A DNA stretch of 64,000 nucleotides from Nelumbo lutea (Eukaryota > Streptophyta > Magnoliopsida > Proteales > Nelumbonaceae). Below are positions 34,904-47,165 of the stretch, piece after piece (the first letter of the stretch is position 1; every line of letters starts with the position of its first letter). The stretch is from positions 40,952,222 to 41,016,221 of the forward strand of contig JAKGHH010000002.1 of NCBI GenBank assembly GCA_022828595.1, written 5' to 3'. The notes beneath the pieces were generated by a model. That model saw only the letters and a list, made by a program, of their open reading frames with translations, had not been told where the DNA came from and ran no database searches. A program made the position numbers and the translations under genes.

Positions 34904-37900
34904 TGTCGTCTGAGAATTTTGCTACTTCAGAGATTCCAGGGAGCCGCAATGGAGTGAATGGGGGAATGGATATGAGTTTCCCCATGGCTGTTATTCCCTT
35001 TGATGGTCTGAACTACCTTGAGTGGTCTAGGGGAATAAAACTCTACATCACTGCTAGGGGGAAAATATGAATCATCAATGGGAGAATGAAGGAACCAAAG
35101 TACAGAAGTGCTGAATATGATAGGTGGAATCAAGATGAAGTATGGTGATGTCATGGCTCTTGGTTTCCATGCTGCCACAGGTAAGGAAGACTTTTATGTG
35201 GGCTGAAACTGCTTGTGAGATATGGGAACAAGCAAAGTCCACCTATTCAGAGCAGAAACACTATGCCAAGATATATCAACTGCAGGCTGAATCCTCTACT
35301 TGCAAGCAAGGGGAGAGGAGTCTCTCGATGTACTATTCTGATTTGACATCGATATGGAAAGAACTTGATCACTACCAGAATGTGAATTGGAAGTGTGATG
35401 AAGATGCTAAGGCGTACAAGTCACTTGTATCTTAGCAACGGGTCTTTGCCTTTCTCCTAGGGCTGAATCCTTCATATGAGTCCATCAGGGTGCAGATCTT
35501 GGGTAGTAAAGACTTGCCATCAGTTTAGGAGGTGTATGCCTTAGTGCAGTCAGAAGAGAGTAGAAGAAGTGTGAAGAATTGTGTAGAGGGGGTGTCAGTT
35601 GCCCTAGTTGTCCGGGGAAATTCAGATGCAAATATCGAAGGTGTTTTTAAGAAAGGTGACTCTCAGAAAATAACAGATGATAAGAGTAAACTTTGGTGCA
35701 CTCACTGCCAGAAGACACGACACACAAGAGATACATGTTGGGAGCTCCATGGGAAACCTAAATGGGCACAGGATTTGGGTAAGAAGTCAACACCCGATCA
35801 GGGCAAGAAACCAAGCCAGCAGAATCTGAAAGTATAACTCAGCTAATATGGTGTCGACAGAGACTAGTCCATTGGTAACTCAGGAGAGGCATCCCAGTTC
35901 TGACCCTAAGGAAGAAATTATCAACTCCTTTCGTGACCATTTGGAATTGTATGGTAGGACTCTCCGCCAAATGGATTCTGGTCCTACTCCGTCTACCTCT
36001 TTTGCGTCTACATCAGGTAATGCTGCCACTGCCTTCCATGTGTCATCTCATACCACTGATTCTCCTTGGGTTATTGACTCCGGAGCCTCAAACCACATGA
36101 CCGGTAAGTCAAATTTATTTCAAACATATAACCTTCTCTCTGGGAGAGATAAGGTGAGACTAGCTGATGGTTCTTTCTCTACCATAGCTGGCCAAGGTAC
36201 CATACCTCTCCCACTCGGCCTTACCCTTTCTAATGTACTGCATGTTCCGAAATTACCTATTAATTTGTTGTCCATTAGTAGTATAACTCACTCCTTGAAC
36301 TGTTCAGTCACTTTTTTTCCATCTTCATGTATGTTTCAGGATTTGGCCTTGGGGAAGACGATTGGTAGAGGAAGCATGGTGGATGGTCTCTACATGTTGG
36401 AGAATAAAGCTGGTCTTGTGGATACAGAGTCCATGAGTTTGTCAAGTGAGAGTCAAGCCTATTTATGGCATAGTCGTCTAGGTCATCTTTCTTTTGAGTC
36501 ATTAAAAGTTATGTTCCCAAAGTTGTTTGAGTTCTTATCAATGAGTCAGTTACAGTGTCAGACATGTCAATTGAGTAAACATTGTAGAAGTTCTTTACCT
36601 TTGAGAAATAAAAGATCTGAATTTCCATTTCATATTGTTTATTCTGATGTTTGGGGCCCTATTACTCTACCTACTGAGGCTGGATATAAGTAGTTCATTA
36701 CCTTGATTGATGATTACTCTAGATACACTTGGGTTTACCCTATGCGATCTCAAGATGAAGTGCCAAAAATTGTGAAAGACTTTCAACGCATGGTGTTCAC
36801 TCAGTTCCAAACTGAAATCCATATCTTCTAGTCGGACAATGTGAAGGAATACTTCCATAGTGATCTCATGGAGTTTTTTGCTTCGAGTGGGTCACTTCAG
36901 TGAAGCTCTTGTGCCAGGACACCCCAACAAAATGGTGTTGCTGAACGAAAGAATTGTCACCTTCTCGAAGTAGCTCGTGGCTTATTAATTCATATGAATG
37001 TGCCAAAACGTTTTTGGATGGATGTCGTTTTGTGTGCTACATACATCATCAACCGTATGCCATCTCGGTTACTAGAGTATAAGGCCCCACATTAGCTTCT
37101 TTTTTCTACAGCTCCGTTGTCCACCATTCCGATGCGTGTTTTTGGGTGTCGTTGCTTTGTCCATAACCTATCCCCTACTCGAGGTAAGCTTGATCCTTGG
37201 GCTATTCCTTGTGTTTTCCTTGGTTACCCTTTATCTCAAAAGGGGTATCGCTGCTATGATCCTACCTCTTGCAAGTACTATGTCTCCATTGATGTATCCT
37301 TCTTTGAGAATCAACCTTTCTTCTTGGTTTCTCCTCAGGGGGAGAGTAGGGTTGAGGAGAAACAGGCGACTCAAACTCAACTACCTCCTTTACCCGATTC
37401 TCCTCCATTCTGGGTTTTTCATCGTCGCCATAAAAGCCAGTAGAGTTCAAGGCCGTGGAACCTGACACTATGCAACCAACATCATCGGATTCACCAGAGG
37501 CAGATCCGTCTCATCAACCAGGTACACTTACTCCTATTGATATGCTTGTTCCTCTAAATGTTGATTCAACTGTCATCAATGATCTTGATGTTCCTATTGC
37601 TAAGAGAAAGGGTGTTAGATCTTATACCACTAATCATCATATTTCTAATTTTGTGTCCTATGATCACATTTCACCTTCATTCTGTGCATTTCTCTCCTCT
37701 ATGGACAATGTCCCCGTTCCTAAGAATGTGGCAGAAGCTTTATCTAAACCTGAATGGACAAATGCAATGCAGGAAGAAATTGATGCATTATACAAAAATG
37801 GCACTTGGGAGTTGGTGGACCTTCCTGAAGGGAAGGAACCAGTGGGTTGCAAGTGGGTGTTCACAGTGAAACACAAGGCTGATGGAACTGTTGAAAGGTA

Positions 37901-39188
37901 CAAGGCTAGACTGGTAGCAAGTGGTTTTACACAGGTATATGGAGTGGACTATGTAGAGACTTTTGCTCCAGCAGCCAAGATGAACTCTATCAGGATCCTT
38001 CTTTCATTGGCAGCAAATCTTGACTAGGAACTTCACCAATTGGACATCAAAAATGCTTTCTTGAATGGTGACTTGGAAGAGGAAGTGTACATGACCCAAC
38101 CTCTAGGTTTCTGTGCCAAAGGTAGTGAACAAAAGGTGTGCAGGTTAAAAAAATCTTTATATGGGTTGAAACAATCACCTCGGGCTTGGTTTAGTAAGTT
38201 CCATTTAGCAGTTCAACAGATGGGGTTCAACCAATGCCAGTCAGATCATACTCTATTTGTGAAAAGAGGTGAAGGGAAAATTGCAGCTCTTATTGTGTAT
38301 GTGGATGACATAGTGATCACAGGAGATTGGGAGGCTGAAATACGGAGACTAAAAAATTCTTAGCCACTCAATTTGAGGTGAAAGATCTAGGCCCCTTACG
38401 TTATTTCCTTGGAATTGAAGTTGCCCGCTCTCACAAGGGCATCTTTATTTCCCAACGGAAATATGTACTAGATCTACTAGAAGATACTGGCAAGTTGGGG
38501 GTAAAACCAATTGAATCTAATCATCATCTGGGAGACAGTCAGGGGGAGTTTTTGAAAGATGTGAAGAAGTTTCAGAGACTCGTAGGGAGACTCTTGTATT
38601 TGTCTATGACCGGGCCTGATATTGCTTATGCAGTGGGTGTCCTTAGTCAGTTCATGCACAACCCTAGGACAACTCACTTTGAAGCTGCAGAGATGATCCT
38701 TAGATACCTCAAGAAGTTTCCCGAAGCTAGCTTGTTGTTCCAGAAACATGGTCACTTAAAAGGTGGAAGTGTATACTGATGCTGATTGGGTAGGAGCAGT
38801 TGATGACCGAAAGTCTACCAGTGGGTATTGTGCCTTTGTAGGAGGAAACCTGGTCACATGGAGAAGTAAAAAACAAAGTGTGGTGGCTATATCTAGTGCT
38901 AAGGCAGAATATAGAGCGATGTCTCATGGGGTTGCTGAAATCATGTGGATAAGAAATCTGTTAGGTGAATTGGGTTTTGCAGTGAGCAATCTTATGTCAC
39001 TCTACTATGACAATAAAGTTGCCATCAATGTTGCTGCTAATCCAGTTCTGCATGATAGGACGAAACACATTGAAGTGGACAAGCATTTTATTAGAGAGAA
39101 ACTTGTAAGAGGAGAAGTGTGCACTCCATATGTCAGCTCAGAAGAACAACTTGCAGATATCTTCACCAAAGGTCTTCATCATGTGTGA
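34904..39188 (+). pseudogene. C12 gag-pol (degenerate)
   Basis: Begins at MSSENFATS (34904). Gag: IPFDGLNYLEWSRGIKLYITARGK, a TGA at 35068, frame changes, CKQGERSLSMYYSDLTSIW, stop at 35433. Zinc knuckle CTHCQKTRHTRDTC (about 35698-35740). Protease DSGASNHMTG (about 36076-36105). Pre-integrase HSRLGHLSFESL and CQTCQLSKHC; integrase with a TAG at 36691, a TAG in SDNVKEYF context (about 36829), TPQQNGVAERKN (about 36919-36954). RT from about 37690: KEPVGCKWVFTVKHKADG, Trp-to-TAG at 38025-38027, DIKNAFLNGDLEEEVY, YVDD (about 38300), a frameshift at 38360. RNase H 38763-39188 with DADWVGAVDDRKSTSGYC. It is the same family as C6 and C8. Confidence 0.9.
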
Positions 39189-39249
39189 CACAATGATTTG
39201 TGTGACAAGTTGGGCATGATTGACATCTATGCTCCAACTTGAGGGGGAG

Positions 39250-39519
39250 TGTTGAAATATTTTAGTTATTTGTGTTAGGGTCAGTTTGGATAGTTAAAGC
39301 GTTTTTTATTTCTATTTTTTTATTTCTGTTATGTTTGTTATTGTACTCACAGCAGGGGCACAAGGGTCTTTTTCCTTCTTATTTTTGCCACCCTATATAA
39401 CATAATAAAAGTTGGCGCCGCCAACACTGTTCTATTGCCAATATCTTCTCTTCTCTTCTCTCTTTTCTCTTCTTCTTCTCTTCTCTTCCTCTTATTTCTA
39501 GCCGGCCACACTGTCAAGA
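39250..39519 (+). repeat. C12 3' LTR
   Basis: 270 bp, preceded by the polypurine tract GAGGGGGAG, ending CAAGA before target copy GCCTC. It is shorter than the 5' copy mainly in the TCTTC tract. Confidence 0.9.
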
Positions 39520-39524
39520 GCCTC

Positions 39525-40618
39525 CTCTTGTAGATTCTGACCTTAACCTTCCTATTGTAATTCGTAAAGCAAGACGGGCATATGTTAAGTATCCAATCTC
39601 AAATTATGTCTCTTATAATACTTTATCACCCTCTTATTGTGCCTATATCTCTTCGATTGCTTTTGTTTTTATCCCTCACAATGTAATTGAGGTAGTGTAG
39701 TTCCCTCATTGGAAGGATGCTATGAACCAGGAAATAGAAGCACTCAAAAAAACCTGACACGGGGAATTGTTTCTCTTCCAGAAGGAAAAATTCCCATTGG
39801 ATGCAAGTGGGTTTTATACAGTGAAGCATAAAGCTGATGGCTCAATTGAAAGGTACAAAGCTTGACTTGTGGCAAAAGGGTACACCCAGTCTTATGGCAT
39901 TGATTACCAAGAAACGTTTGCGCCAGTAGCCAAGATGAATTCAATCCGAGTTATCGTGTCTCTTGCTACCCACTATTCTTGGTCATTGTATCAAATGGAT
40001 GCTAAGAACACCTTCCTTAATGGAGACTTTTAGGAAGAGGTTTACATGGAACTTCCTCTAGGAGTGAACATCCTTGGGAGTGAAGGAAAGGTTTTTCATT
40101 TGAAGAAATACCTTTATGGCCTTAAACAATCCCCTTGAGCTTGGTTTAACTATGTTGATAGTATATGTCGATGATATTGTTATCACAGGGGACGATATAT
40201 CTGGGATTGTTGAACTAAAGTCTTTCCTTGCTACTGAATTCGAAATTAAGGATCTCGGAAATCTCGGATATTTCCTAAGGATTGAGGTAGCAAGGTCAAA
40301 GAGAGGCATTTATATTTCTTAGAGGAAATATGTCCTTGACTTGCTTCAGGAGGTAGGAAAATTGGATTGTAAACTGTCTAAAACTCCAATTGATCCCAAT
40401 CATAAGCTAGGAGTTGATGATGGAGATGTCCTTCCTAACAAAGGTGTATCAGAGACTTGTCGGTCGTCTTCTCTACTTGTGTCTGATTGGACCAAATATA
40501 TCATATGTTGTGAGTGCGGTCAGCCAATACATGCACAAGCCTAGATCATCTCATATGCAAGCAGTGAATAGAATACTTGCCTATTTGAAGGGATGCCCAA
40601 GAAAGAGGATATTGCATT
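39525..40618 (+). pseudogene. C11 reverse transcriptase
   Basis: Continues C11 beyond C12: LPIVIRKARRAYVKYPISNYVSYN, a TAG near 39698, decayed N-terminal RT, VAKMNSIRVIVSLATHYSW-like, MDAKNTFLNGDF with a stop, LKKYLYGLKQSP, then a deletion at about 40147 that jumps from AWF directly to LIVYVDDIVITGD (about 40155-40195). GNLGYFLRIEVARSKRGIYIS follows, then stops. The YVDD motif survives but the preceding 30 or so residues of RT are gone. Confidence 0.83.
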
Positions 40619-40947
40619 ACTTGGAGTTACTGTTGTTAGCAGAACTTCTAGGTAGAAGAGAAAATCAGAAATTGATAGGAAGAAGAAGAGAGAAGAAGAG
40701 AAAGAAGGGAGAAGAAGATAGAAGAGAATAGAAGAAGAACAAGAGTGGAATGGGCAAAAAGTCTCTTACTGTTGCCCTAAGTAGTATTATTTATATGTTT
40801 AACATAACATTAGGTAAAAGGACAAAAATGCCCTGCTACCTATAACAGTACAGGAAAGCAAGCATAAAGCTAAAAAATAAGAAATAAAAGACTGAACTTA
40901 TGGGACCACACATAAAAATATCAGGTCTGGTCCATTGTATCACTACA
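40619..40947 (-). repeat. C14 3' LTR (left copy)
   Basis: 329 bp, purine-rich on the plus strand (40655-40745); bounded on the right by the polypurine tract complement CTCCCCCTCAAATTGGG. Confidence 0.88.
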
Positions 40948-43900
40948 CTCCCCCTCAAATTGGGAATAGATATTCATCATTCCCAAGTTGCGCAAATCCG
41001 ATTCCAATTTAACTTTGGTGACTGCTTTGGTAAAGAGATCAGCAAGCTGCATATCAGAGGCGACATAGGGCAAGCAAACATCTTTAGAAGCAACTTTCTC
41101 GCGGATGAAATGACGGTCAACCTCAATATGTTTAGTTCTGTCATGCTGGATGGGGTTATAAGCGATATTGATAGCAGCTTGGTTATCACAATACAACCTC
41201 AATGGTTTCTTATACTCAATCCCTAGTTCCTCAAGAAGGGATCTCGGCCATAACACTTCAGCCACACCATGAGCCATGGACCTGTATTCTGCCTCAGCAC
41301 TTGAACGGGCAACAACATTTTGCTTCTTGCTATGCCATGACAGTAGGTTACCTCCAACAAAAGCACAATATCCTGAAGTCGATCTTCAAGTAAGCAAGGA
41401 TTCTTTCCACAACACTAACCGCATAGGAAATGTCAGGATGAGTGAGACATAGATAAAGGAGCTTTCCGACTAGTCGTTGGTACATTACTTTGTCTTCAAG
41501 AGGCTCACCCCCTTCACACTTCTTATGATTCAATCCAATAGTTGTATCTGCTGGTTTAACCCCTAGTTTTCTAGTGTACTCAAGGAGATCAAGGACATAT
41601 TTCCTCTATGAAATGAAGATACCATGTCTAGAGCGGACCACTTCAATTCCCAAGAAATATCTCAAATCACCAAGGTCTTTCTTTCACTTCAAATTCCTCA
41701 TTAAGTAATTGTTTGAGAGAATCAATTTCATTAGCATCACAACCAGTCACAACAATGTCGTCAACATACACTACAAGAAGGGTGAGAGAAAATCGGAGTG
41801 TAACCAAACCTTTAAAGAGCCAATCTAAATCTATCAAACTAGGCTCTTGGAGATTGATTTAAACCATATAGAGCCTTTTTCAATTTGCAAACTTTCTTCC
41901 CTATAGCTTCATCATAAAACCCGGGAGGTAGCTCCATGTACACATCTTTCTGCAAGTCTCCATTAAGGAAAGCATTTTTGACATCTAGTTGGAATAGAGG
42001 CCATGAAAAATTTGCTACAAGGGATAGAAGAGCTCTAATGGTATTCATCTTGGCAACAAGTGCAAAGGTTTCTAGGTAATCAATGCCATAAGTCTAAGTA
42101 TACCCCTTTGCAACCAGGCGAGCTTTATACCTTTCAATTGAACCATCTGCATTATGCTTCACAGTGAACACCCATCTACACCCAACTGGTTTCTTCCTTG
42201 TTGGCTTGTCAATTAGCTCCCAGGTCTTATTTTTAATGAGAGCACCCATCTCTTCCTCCATTGCATTTTTCCACTCAGGTACTGCAAGAGCTTCCTGGAT
42301 AGACCTAGGAATAGGTATAGCAGAGATAGATGCCAAGAAGGACCTATAGGATGGTGAAAGATGATCATAGGTGATAAATTGAGATATGCAATGGGCAGTA
42401 GATGAAGTTCACAAACGCTTTCCCTTGCGAACTGCAATGGGAAGATCAAGATCATCTGGAGGGGGTAGGGGATCAGAAGGTGAGGGTGATGTATCAACAT
42501 GCAAGGAGAGAGAAGTACTTGAATCTGGAACTTTAGAGGAGAGAGGAGCTGGCCTAGATTGATTATGAGCACCAAAATCAACATGCCTCCACCTCCCGTG
42601 GTAAACTCTCAACTCCCTACACCTCTGACAAGCACCCTTATTACACAACTCTCCTTCAAGAATAGGAATAGGTAGAGGAACTTTAGGACAAGGACTATCC
42701 TTCTCATTATTCTCCCCCTGAGAAGAAACACTTGGGTAATAGGGGACATCCTCAAAAAAGGTAACATCCATGGACACAAACTAAGAGCCGGAACTAGGAT
42801 CATAACAGCAATATCCCTTTTGATTTTGTGCATAACCAAGGAATATACATTTAGCAGCTTTAGGATCAAACTTAGAACAATGGGGTCCTAGAATTTGAAT
42901 AAAACAAGTGCACCCAAAAACTTTAAGAGGGATGGTGTACAAATCTTTCTCAAGATGCAATAATGAAAGAATTTAGATATTTAGTGAAATATCCCAGCAA
43001 ACTACGAGCCGGAACTAGGATCATAGCAGCAATATCCCTTTTGATTTTGTGCATAACCAAAAAATATACATTTCTCAGGAAAGGTAACATCCATGGACAC
43101 AAACTAAGAGCCGGAACTAGGATCATAGCAGCAATATCCCTTTTGATTTTGTGCATAACCAAGGAATATACATTTAACAGCTTTAGGATCAAACTTAGAA
43201 CAATAGGATCCTAGAATTTGAACAAAATAAGTGCACCTAAAAACTTTAAGAGGGATGGTGTACAAATCTTTCTCAGGATGCAGTAATGAAAGAATTTAGA
43301 TGTTTAGTGAAATACTCTTTGGCATTATCAGATCTAAAAGTTTTCTGCCTAACTTCAAATTGAGTGAGGACCATTTGTTGAAAAGCACGGGTTAAGGTGG
43401 AAACTCATCTCGAGAACGCATAAGATAAAGCCATGAGAAGCGGGAGTAATCATCAACAAACAATAAGAAGTACTTGTAACCCCTCCATAGCAGGAATATG
43501 ATATGGCCCCCATACATTAGTATGCACAATTTCAAAAGGAGTATTGTTTATTCTATTACTCAAAAAATAGGAGGATCTACAACGTTTTGCAAGTTCACAA
43601 CTCTCACACTTCAAAAAAGACATTTGAACTGACTTAAACAAAGCAGGAAAACAAATGACCCAAACAATTATGCCAAAGCATAATTTGACTCATAGGCTGT
43701 GAAACAAAAGACTTCGCAACTCCTTTATCACTTCCAGGTGGATGCTCGAATAGGTAGATTCCATTCATCTCATGGCCAGTCCCAATCACTTTTCTTGTCA
43801 TCTGATCCTAGAAAATACAATGGTCAGGAAAGAAGGTTATTGAGCAATTCTATCTTTTTGTAAGGCTACTGACTGAAAGTAAGTTAGTGCTAAGCTTAGG

Positions 43901-45169
43901 TACATGCAAAGCTGAGGACAAGGTAATGGCATCACAGATTTTGATGTTTTCCTTACCAGAAATGGGAACAAGGGAGCCAATAGCTATGGATACTTTATCT
44001 CTTCTTGAAGACAAATTGTATGAAGTAAATAATGAAGACAAACTTGTCATGTGATCTGATGCACCAAAGTCTATAATCCAAGTAGGGTTAATGTTACCTG
44101 GAGTAGAGGCATGAAAGGCAGTGGCTCTTGTACCTGAGTGGGAAAAGGCTGATGTGGAGGAGGGAGGTGCAGTAGTAGTAGAGACAGATTGAGATGATCC
44201 TACAAGCCCAGCTTCATTCTCCAATTGAGTCAAAGCTGCCCTAACTGCAGCTAAGGTCTCCAAAGAAGTAGATCGAGGCCCTTGAAGGGAAGAACCATCT
44301 AATGTAATAGCTGCATTTGCATTTCCCTTCTAATTCCTAAGTCTTTCTGGTACAAGATTTGAGTGAATCTTCCAACAAGTGTCTTTTGTGTGCTTAGGTT
44401 TTTTGCAATATTCACAAAACACACATTTCTTTCCTTCATTCTTCATCTCTTTCTCCCTCTCATCACTATACTTGTGTCTTGCAGCTGCTAATGCCACTTC
44501 CATTTGAGAATTTTGTAGCATAACCTACCTCCTACTCTCTTCACTATGTACTAGGGAGTAGGCTGGAGACAAGGTAACATTTTCCCTAGTGAGAAGTTGT
44601 TGTCTAACAATGTCAAAATCAGAATTCAGACCCGCAAGAAATTCAAAAACTTTATTTTTCTCAACCAACTTGTTATAGGTTGCTGCATCCTTATTACTCT
44701 CCCACTCAATTGTTTCAAGATGATCTATCTCGTGCCATAAGGATTTCAGAGTAGAGAAGTAAATCGATACGGGTTTCACCCCCTGCTTTAGATTATTTAT
44801 TCTAGTTTCCAACTCATGGTTGTGAATAAGTCTCTTTCATATTGTCCCAAATATCCTTGGTTGTCTTTGCCAAAAGGTAATTTCTGCTAATATGGGGCTG
44901 CATCGAGTTGCACAGCCATGTCATCACAAGATAATTTTCTTGAACCCATTTGGCATAGGAAGGGTCATCCTTGGCTGGTTCCTTAGTGTCTCCAGTCATA
45001 GTAACTTTCCCCTTCCTCCAATTGCCATCATGGTAGATTGAGCCCACTCCAAATAGTTAGAACCATCAAACCTGATTGTGGTAACCTGAAAAGGGTTGTT
45101 ACCAGTCATACTAACAGCCCTTTCAGCACCCTCTCCAGCAGGTTACTGTTCACCCCCAAAGAATTCCAT
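40948..45169 (-). pseudogene. C14 gag-pol (degenerate, with internal duplication)
   Basis: Gag begins at 45169 (MEFFGGEQ), with DGSNYLEWAQS-type sequence in broken frames, KWVQENYLVMTWLCNSMQPHISRNY (about 44960-44880), CEYCKKPKHTKDTC knuckle (about 44420-44380). The protease has DFGASDHMTS, the catalytic DSG altered to DFG (about 44070-44040). Pre-integrase CESCELAKRC near 43600. The integrase C-terminal part is scrambled by a tandem duplication (42755-43316). RT 41590-42336: [36 protein letters not shown] near 41770. RNase H 40948-41277 with YCDNQAAINIAYNP. Dozens of stops. Confidence 0.85.
42755..43316 (-). repeat. Tandem duplication inside C14 integrase
   Basis: A segment beginning GGTAACATCCATGGACACAA and running through AAGAGCCGGAACTAGGATCA, GCATAACCAA and AGGGATGGTGTACAAATC occurs at 42758-42991 and again at 43084-43316. 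A third partial copy of the AGCCGGAACTAGGATCATAG part is at 43007-43070. The copies differ at only a few bases, so the duplication occurred well after insertion of the element. Confidence 0.85.
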
Positions 45170-45669
45170 GTTTAGTTCAACAAAAAGAAGTACAAGAACA
45201 CACTCGGCTACCTTTTTGAATAAAAAAAAAAGAGAACAGAGGAGAAGCAACTACCCGATCCAGAAAATTCCCAAAAAAAAATAGCTGTACTCAGAGATTT
45301 CAGAAAACACTACTCGGTCCAATAAATTCCAAAAAGTAGCCGCACCTCTCAGAGGTTTCAGAAAACCCTACTTTCAGTTATAAACTTCTGGAGAGCTGAA
45401 AAAAAACTACCCAGAAACTTCTGGGCGACACCTTCAATTCGAGATTTAAACCCTAAATCTCACTTCAAAAAGAGTTTTCTCTGATTCTTCCTGACTGCTG
45501 GGCAAACTCCAAGAATAGAAGCATCCTGGGCGAGGCTTCGAACTCCACCAATCTCCAAGAATCAGGCCACGAACAGAACTAAAACTCCAGCCCTATTAAA
45601 ATCTCATGTAGCTGGCTGGGAAGAGCATACATGAGATACGCGAGCAGAACTAAACCTGCTCTGATACCA

Positions 45670-45995
45670 ACTTGAAGTTACTGCTGTTAGCAGAACTTCT
45701 AGGTAGAAGAGAAAATCAGAAATCGATAGGAAGAAGAGAGAAGAAGAGAAAAAAAGGGAGAAGAAGATAGAAGAGAATAGAAGAAGAACAAGAGAAGAAT
45801 GGACAAAAAGTCTCTTATTGCCGCCCTAAGCAGTATTTTTATTTGTTTAACATAACATTAGGTAAAAAGACAAAAATGCCCTGCTACCTATAACAGTACA
45901 GGAAAGCAAGATTATAGCAAAAAAATAAGAAATAAAAGACTGAACTTATGGGATCACACATAAAAATATCAGGTCTGGTCCACTGTATCACTACA
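45670..45995 (-). repeat. C14 5' LTR (right copy)
   Basis: 326 bp, directly adjoining the primer-binding site at 45658-45669; ends CACTACA before C11 RNase H sequence. Confidence 0.88.
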
Positions 45996-46506
45996 ATATT
46001 CTAATCATGGGCATTTGAAGGTAGAGGCCTATTTTGATGTTGATTGGGTAGGTTCTATTGATGATAGGTGGTCTACTTCTGTCTATCGTACTTTGGTCGG
46101 TGGCAATGTTGTATCTCGAAGAAGTAAGAAGCAATCAGTTATGGCTCGATCTAGTGTAGAGGTAGAGTACAGAGCTATGACACATGGAGTCTCAGAATTG
46201 TTGTGGTTGAAGAACTTGTTGACAGAAATGGGAGTGCAAATTGATACTCCAATGATATTATATTGCGACAATCAAGTTGCCATAAACATAGCCCACAACC
46301 CTGTTCAACATGATCGTACAAAGCATATAGAGGTTGATCAACATTTCATTAGAGAAATAATTGTTAGTGGAGAGATTTGTCTACATTATGTGAGGTCTAA
46401 AGACCAGTTGGTTTATTGTCTTACTAAAGGTGTTACCAAATCAAAGCTTGACAACAATTTGAACAAGCTGGGCATGATAAATATCTATGCTCAGCTTGAG
46501 GGGGAG
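45996..46506 (+). pseudogene. C11 RNase H
   Basis: Reads GHLKVEAYFDVDWVGSIDDRWSTS, then WSRRSKKQSV-like, RSSVEVEYRAMTHGVSELLWLKNLL, LYCDNQVAINIAHNPVQHDRTKHIEVDQHFI and a C-terminus ending LEGEC at the polypurine tract GAGGGGGAG (46498-46506). The reading frame is open for 165 codons, although catalytic-region residues differ (FDVDW for YTDADW). Confidence 0.88.
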
Positions 46507-46677
46507 TGCTAAGAGTGTGAGAGCATTTTTGTCCTTTTGTGATTTTTTGTATTTGTGTGCCTATTCAAGGGAACCTTTGTAAATGAAACGTCTCTTGGTG
46601 TGAACAATGCCACACCAAGCATTCTCGACACTTCTTCTTCTTCTTCTCTTCTCTCTTCAACATCTCTAAACCTTACA
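46507..46677 (+). repeat. C11 3' LTR
   Basis: About 171 bp, from TGCTAAGAGTGTG just after the polypurine tract to CCTTACA. It contains a CTTCTTC tract (46631-46655). The end is set by where C15 RT similarity starts; no matching 5' copy is in the window. Confidence 0.75.
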
Positions 46678-46888
46678 ACTTGCCATCACTAATGTTAAGG
46701 ATTAGAGTATTCACCAGATGGATGTAAAGAATGCCTTTCTTCATGGGCATCTCCGTGAGACAATGTATATGAAACCCCCACCAAGCTATTATGGTGATTC
46801 TAACTTAGTCTATGGACTTAAGAAGTCCTTATATGGACTTAAACAAGTTCCGAGAGCTTGGTTTGAGAGATTTTGTGGGGTTGTCATT
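46678..46888 (+). pseudogene. C15 RT, first part
   Basis: Open except for a TAG at 46703-46705 at the position of a conserved Trp (D-W before [11 protein letters not shown]). It shows the palm-region motifs DVKNAFLHG and [12 protein letters not shown]. The frame joins 52258 across C16 without a gap. Confidence 0.85.
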
Positions 46889-47165
46889 TGTTAGTTCGGC
46901 TGTCTTAATTTGTATGTTTATCTTTGTTGGGTCTTAAGTCATTAGTTATTGGGCCTTAGTTACTGGGCCTAATCTTATTTAGTGTTTATTTTGACTAGGT
47001 GTCCCATCACTAATCAGGGGCATTCTTGTCTATTTATGTAACATTATGTAATGTTCTTATATATAATAGATTAGGGCTGGCTGAGGACTATTTTGCCGCC
47101 CATCTCATATCTTATTCTTCTTCTTCCTCTTCTTCTCTCATTCGACAACCCTATTTCAGCAAACA
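46889..47165 (+). repeat. C16 5' LTR
   Basis: 277 bp TG...CA. A TATA candidate, TATATATAAT (about 47058-47067), is followed about 50 bases later by a TTCTTCTTCTTCCTCTTC pyrimidine patch, so the sense promoter layout is visible. Confidence 0.93.
47058..47067 (+). promoter_or_regulatory. TATA-like box in C16 5' LTR
   Basis: TATATATAAT-type sequence about 100 bp before the LTR end, also present in the 3' LTR (about 52144-52153), where it could start transcripts into downstream formin sequence. Motif match only. Confidence 0.45.

Larger units (their letters stand above)
28892..39519 (+). mobile_element. C12: complete Ty1/copia element inside C11, carrying C13
   Basis: Flanked by GCCTC (28887-28891 and 39520-39524), with LTRs at 28892-29209 and 39250-39519. 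Without the nested C13 and its duplicated GATCC it is about 5.5 kb. The primer-binding site TGGTATCAGAGC (29210-29221) follows the left LTR directly, and the polypurine tract GAGGGGGAG is at 39241-39249. The LTR ends ...CAAGA, so the termini are TG..GA rather than TG..CA; a longer shared GAGCCTC (7 bp) would be the alternative reading. LTR divergence is roughly 6% by eye. Confidence 0.9.
40619..45995 (-). mobile_element. C14: complete Ty1/copia element inside C11
   Basis: LTRs 40619-40947 and 45670-45995; primer-binding site TGGTATCAGAGC at 45658-45669. The host RT frame resumes on the right (45996 onward, GHLKVEAYFD) when five bases are treated as duplicated: GCATT (40614-40618) versus ATATT (45996-46000), two transitions apart. 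This fits an LTR that ends three bases after CA (..CAAGT on the minus strand). LTR divergence is about 5-6% by eye. Same family as C7. Confidence 0.88.
28074..46677 (+). mobile_element. C11: Ty1/copia element, 5' truncated, carrying C12 and C14
   Basis: Plus-strand element in three pieces: 28074-28891 (integrase), 39525-40618 (RT) and 45996-46677 (RNase H plus 3' LTR). C12 (with C13 inside it) and C14 lie between. Its 5' LTR, gag and protease are absent. The right end abuts RT sequence of C15, placing C11 inside C15. Confidence 0.82.
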
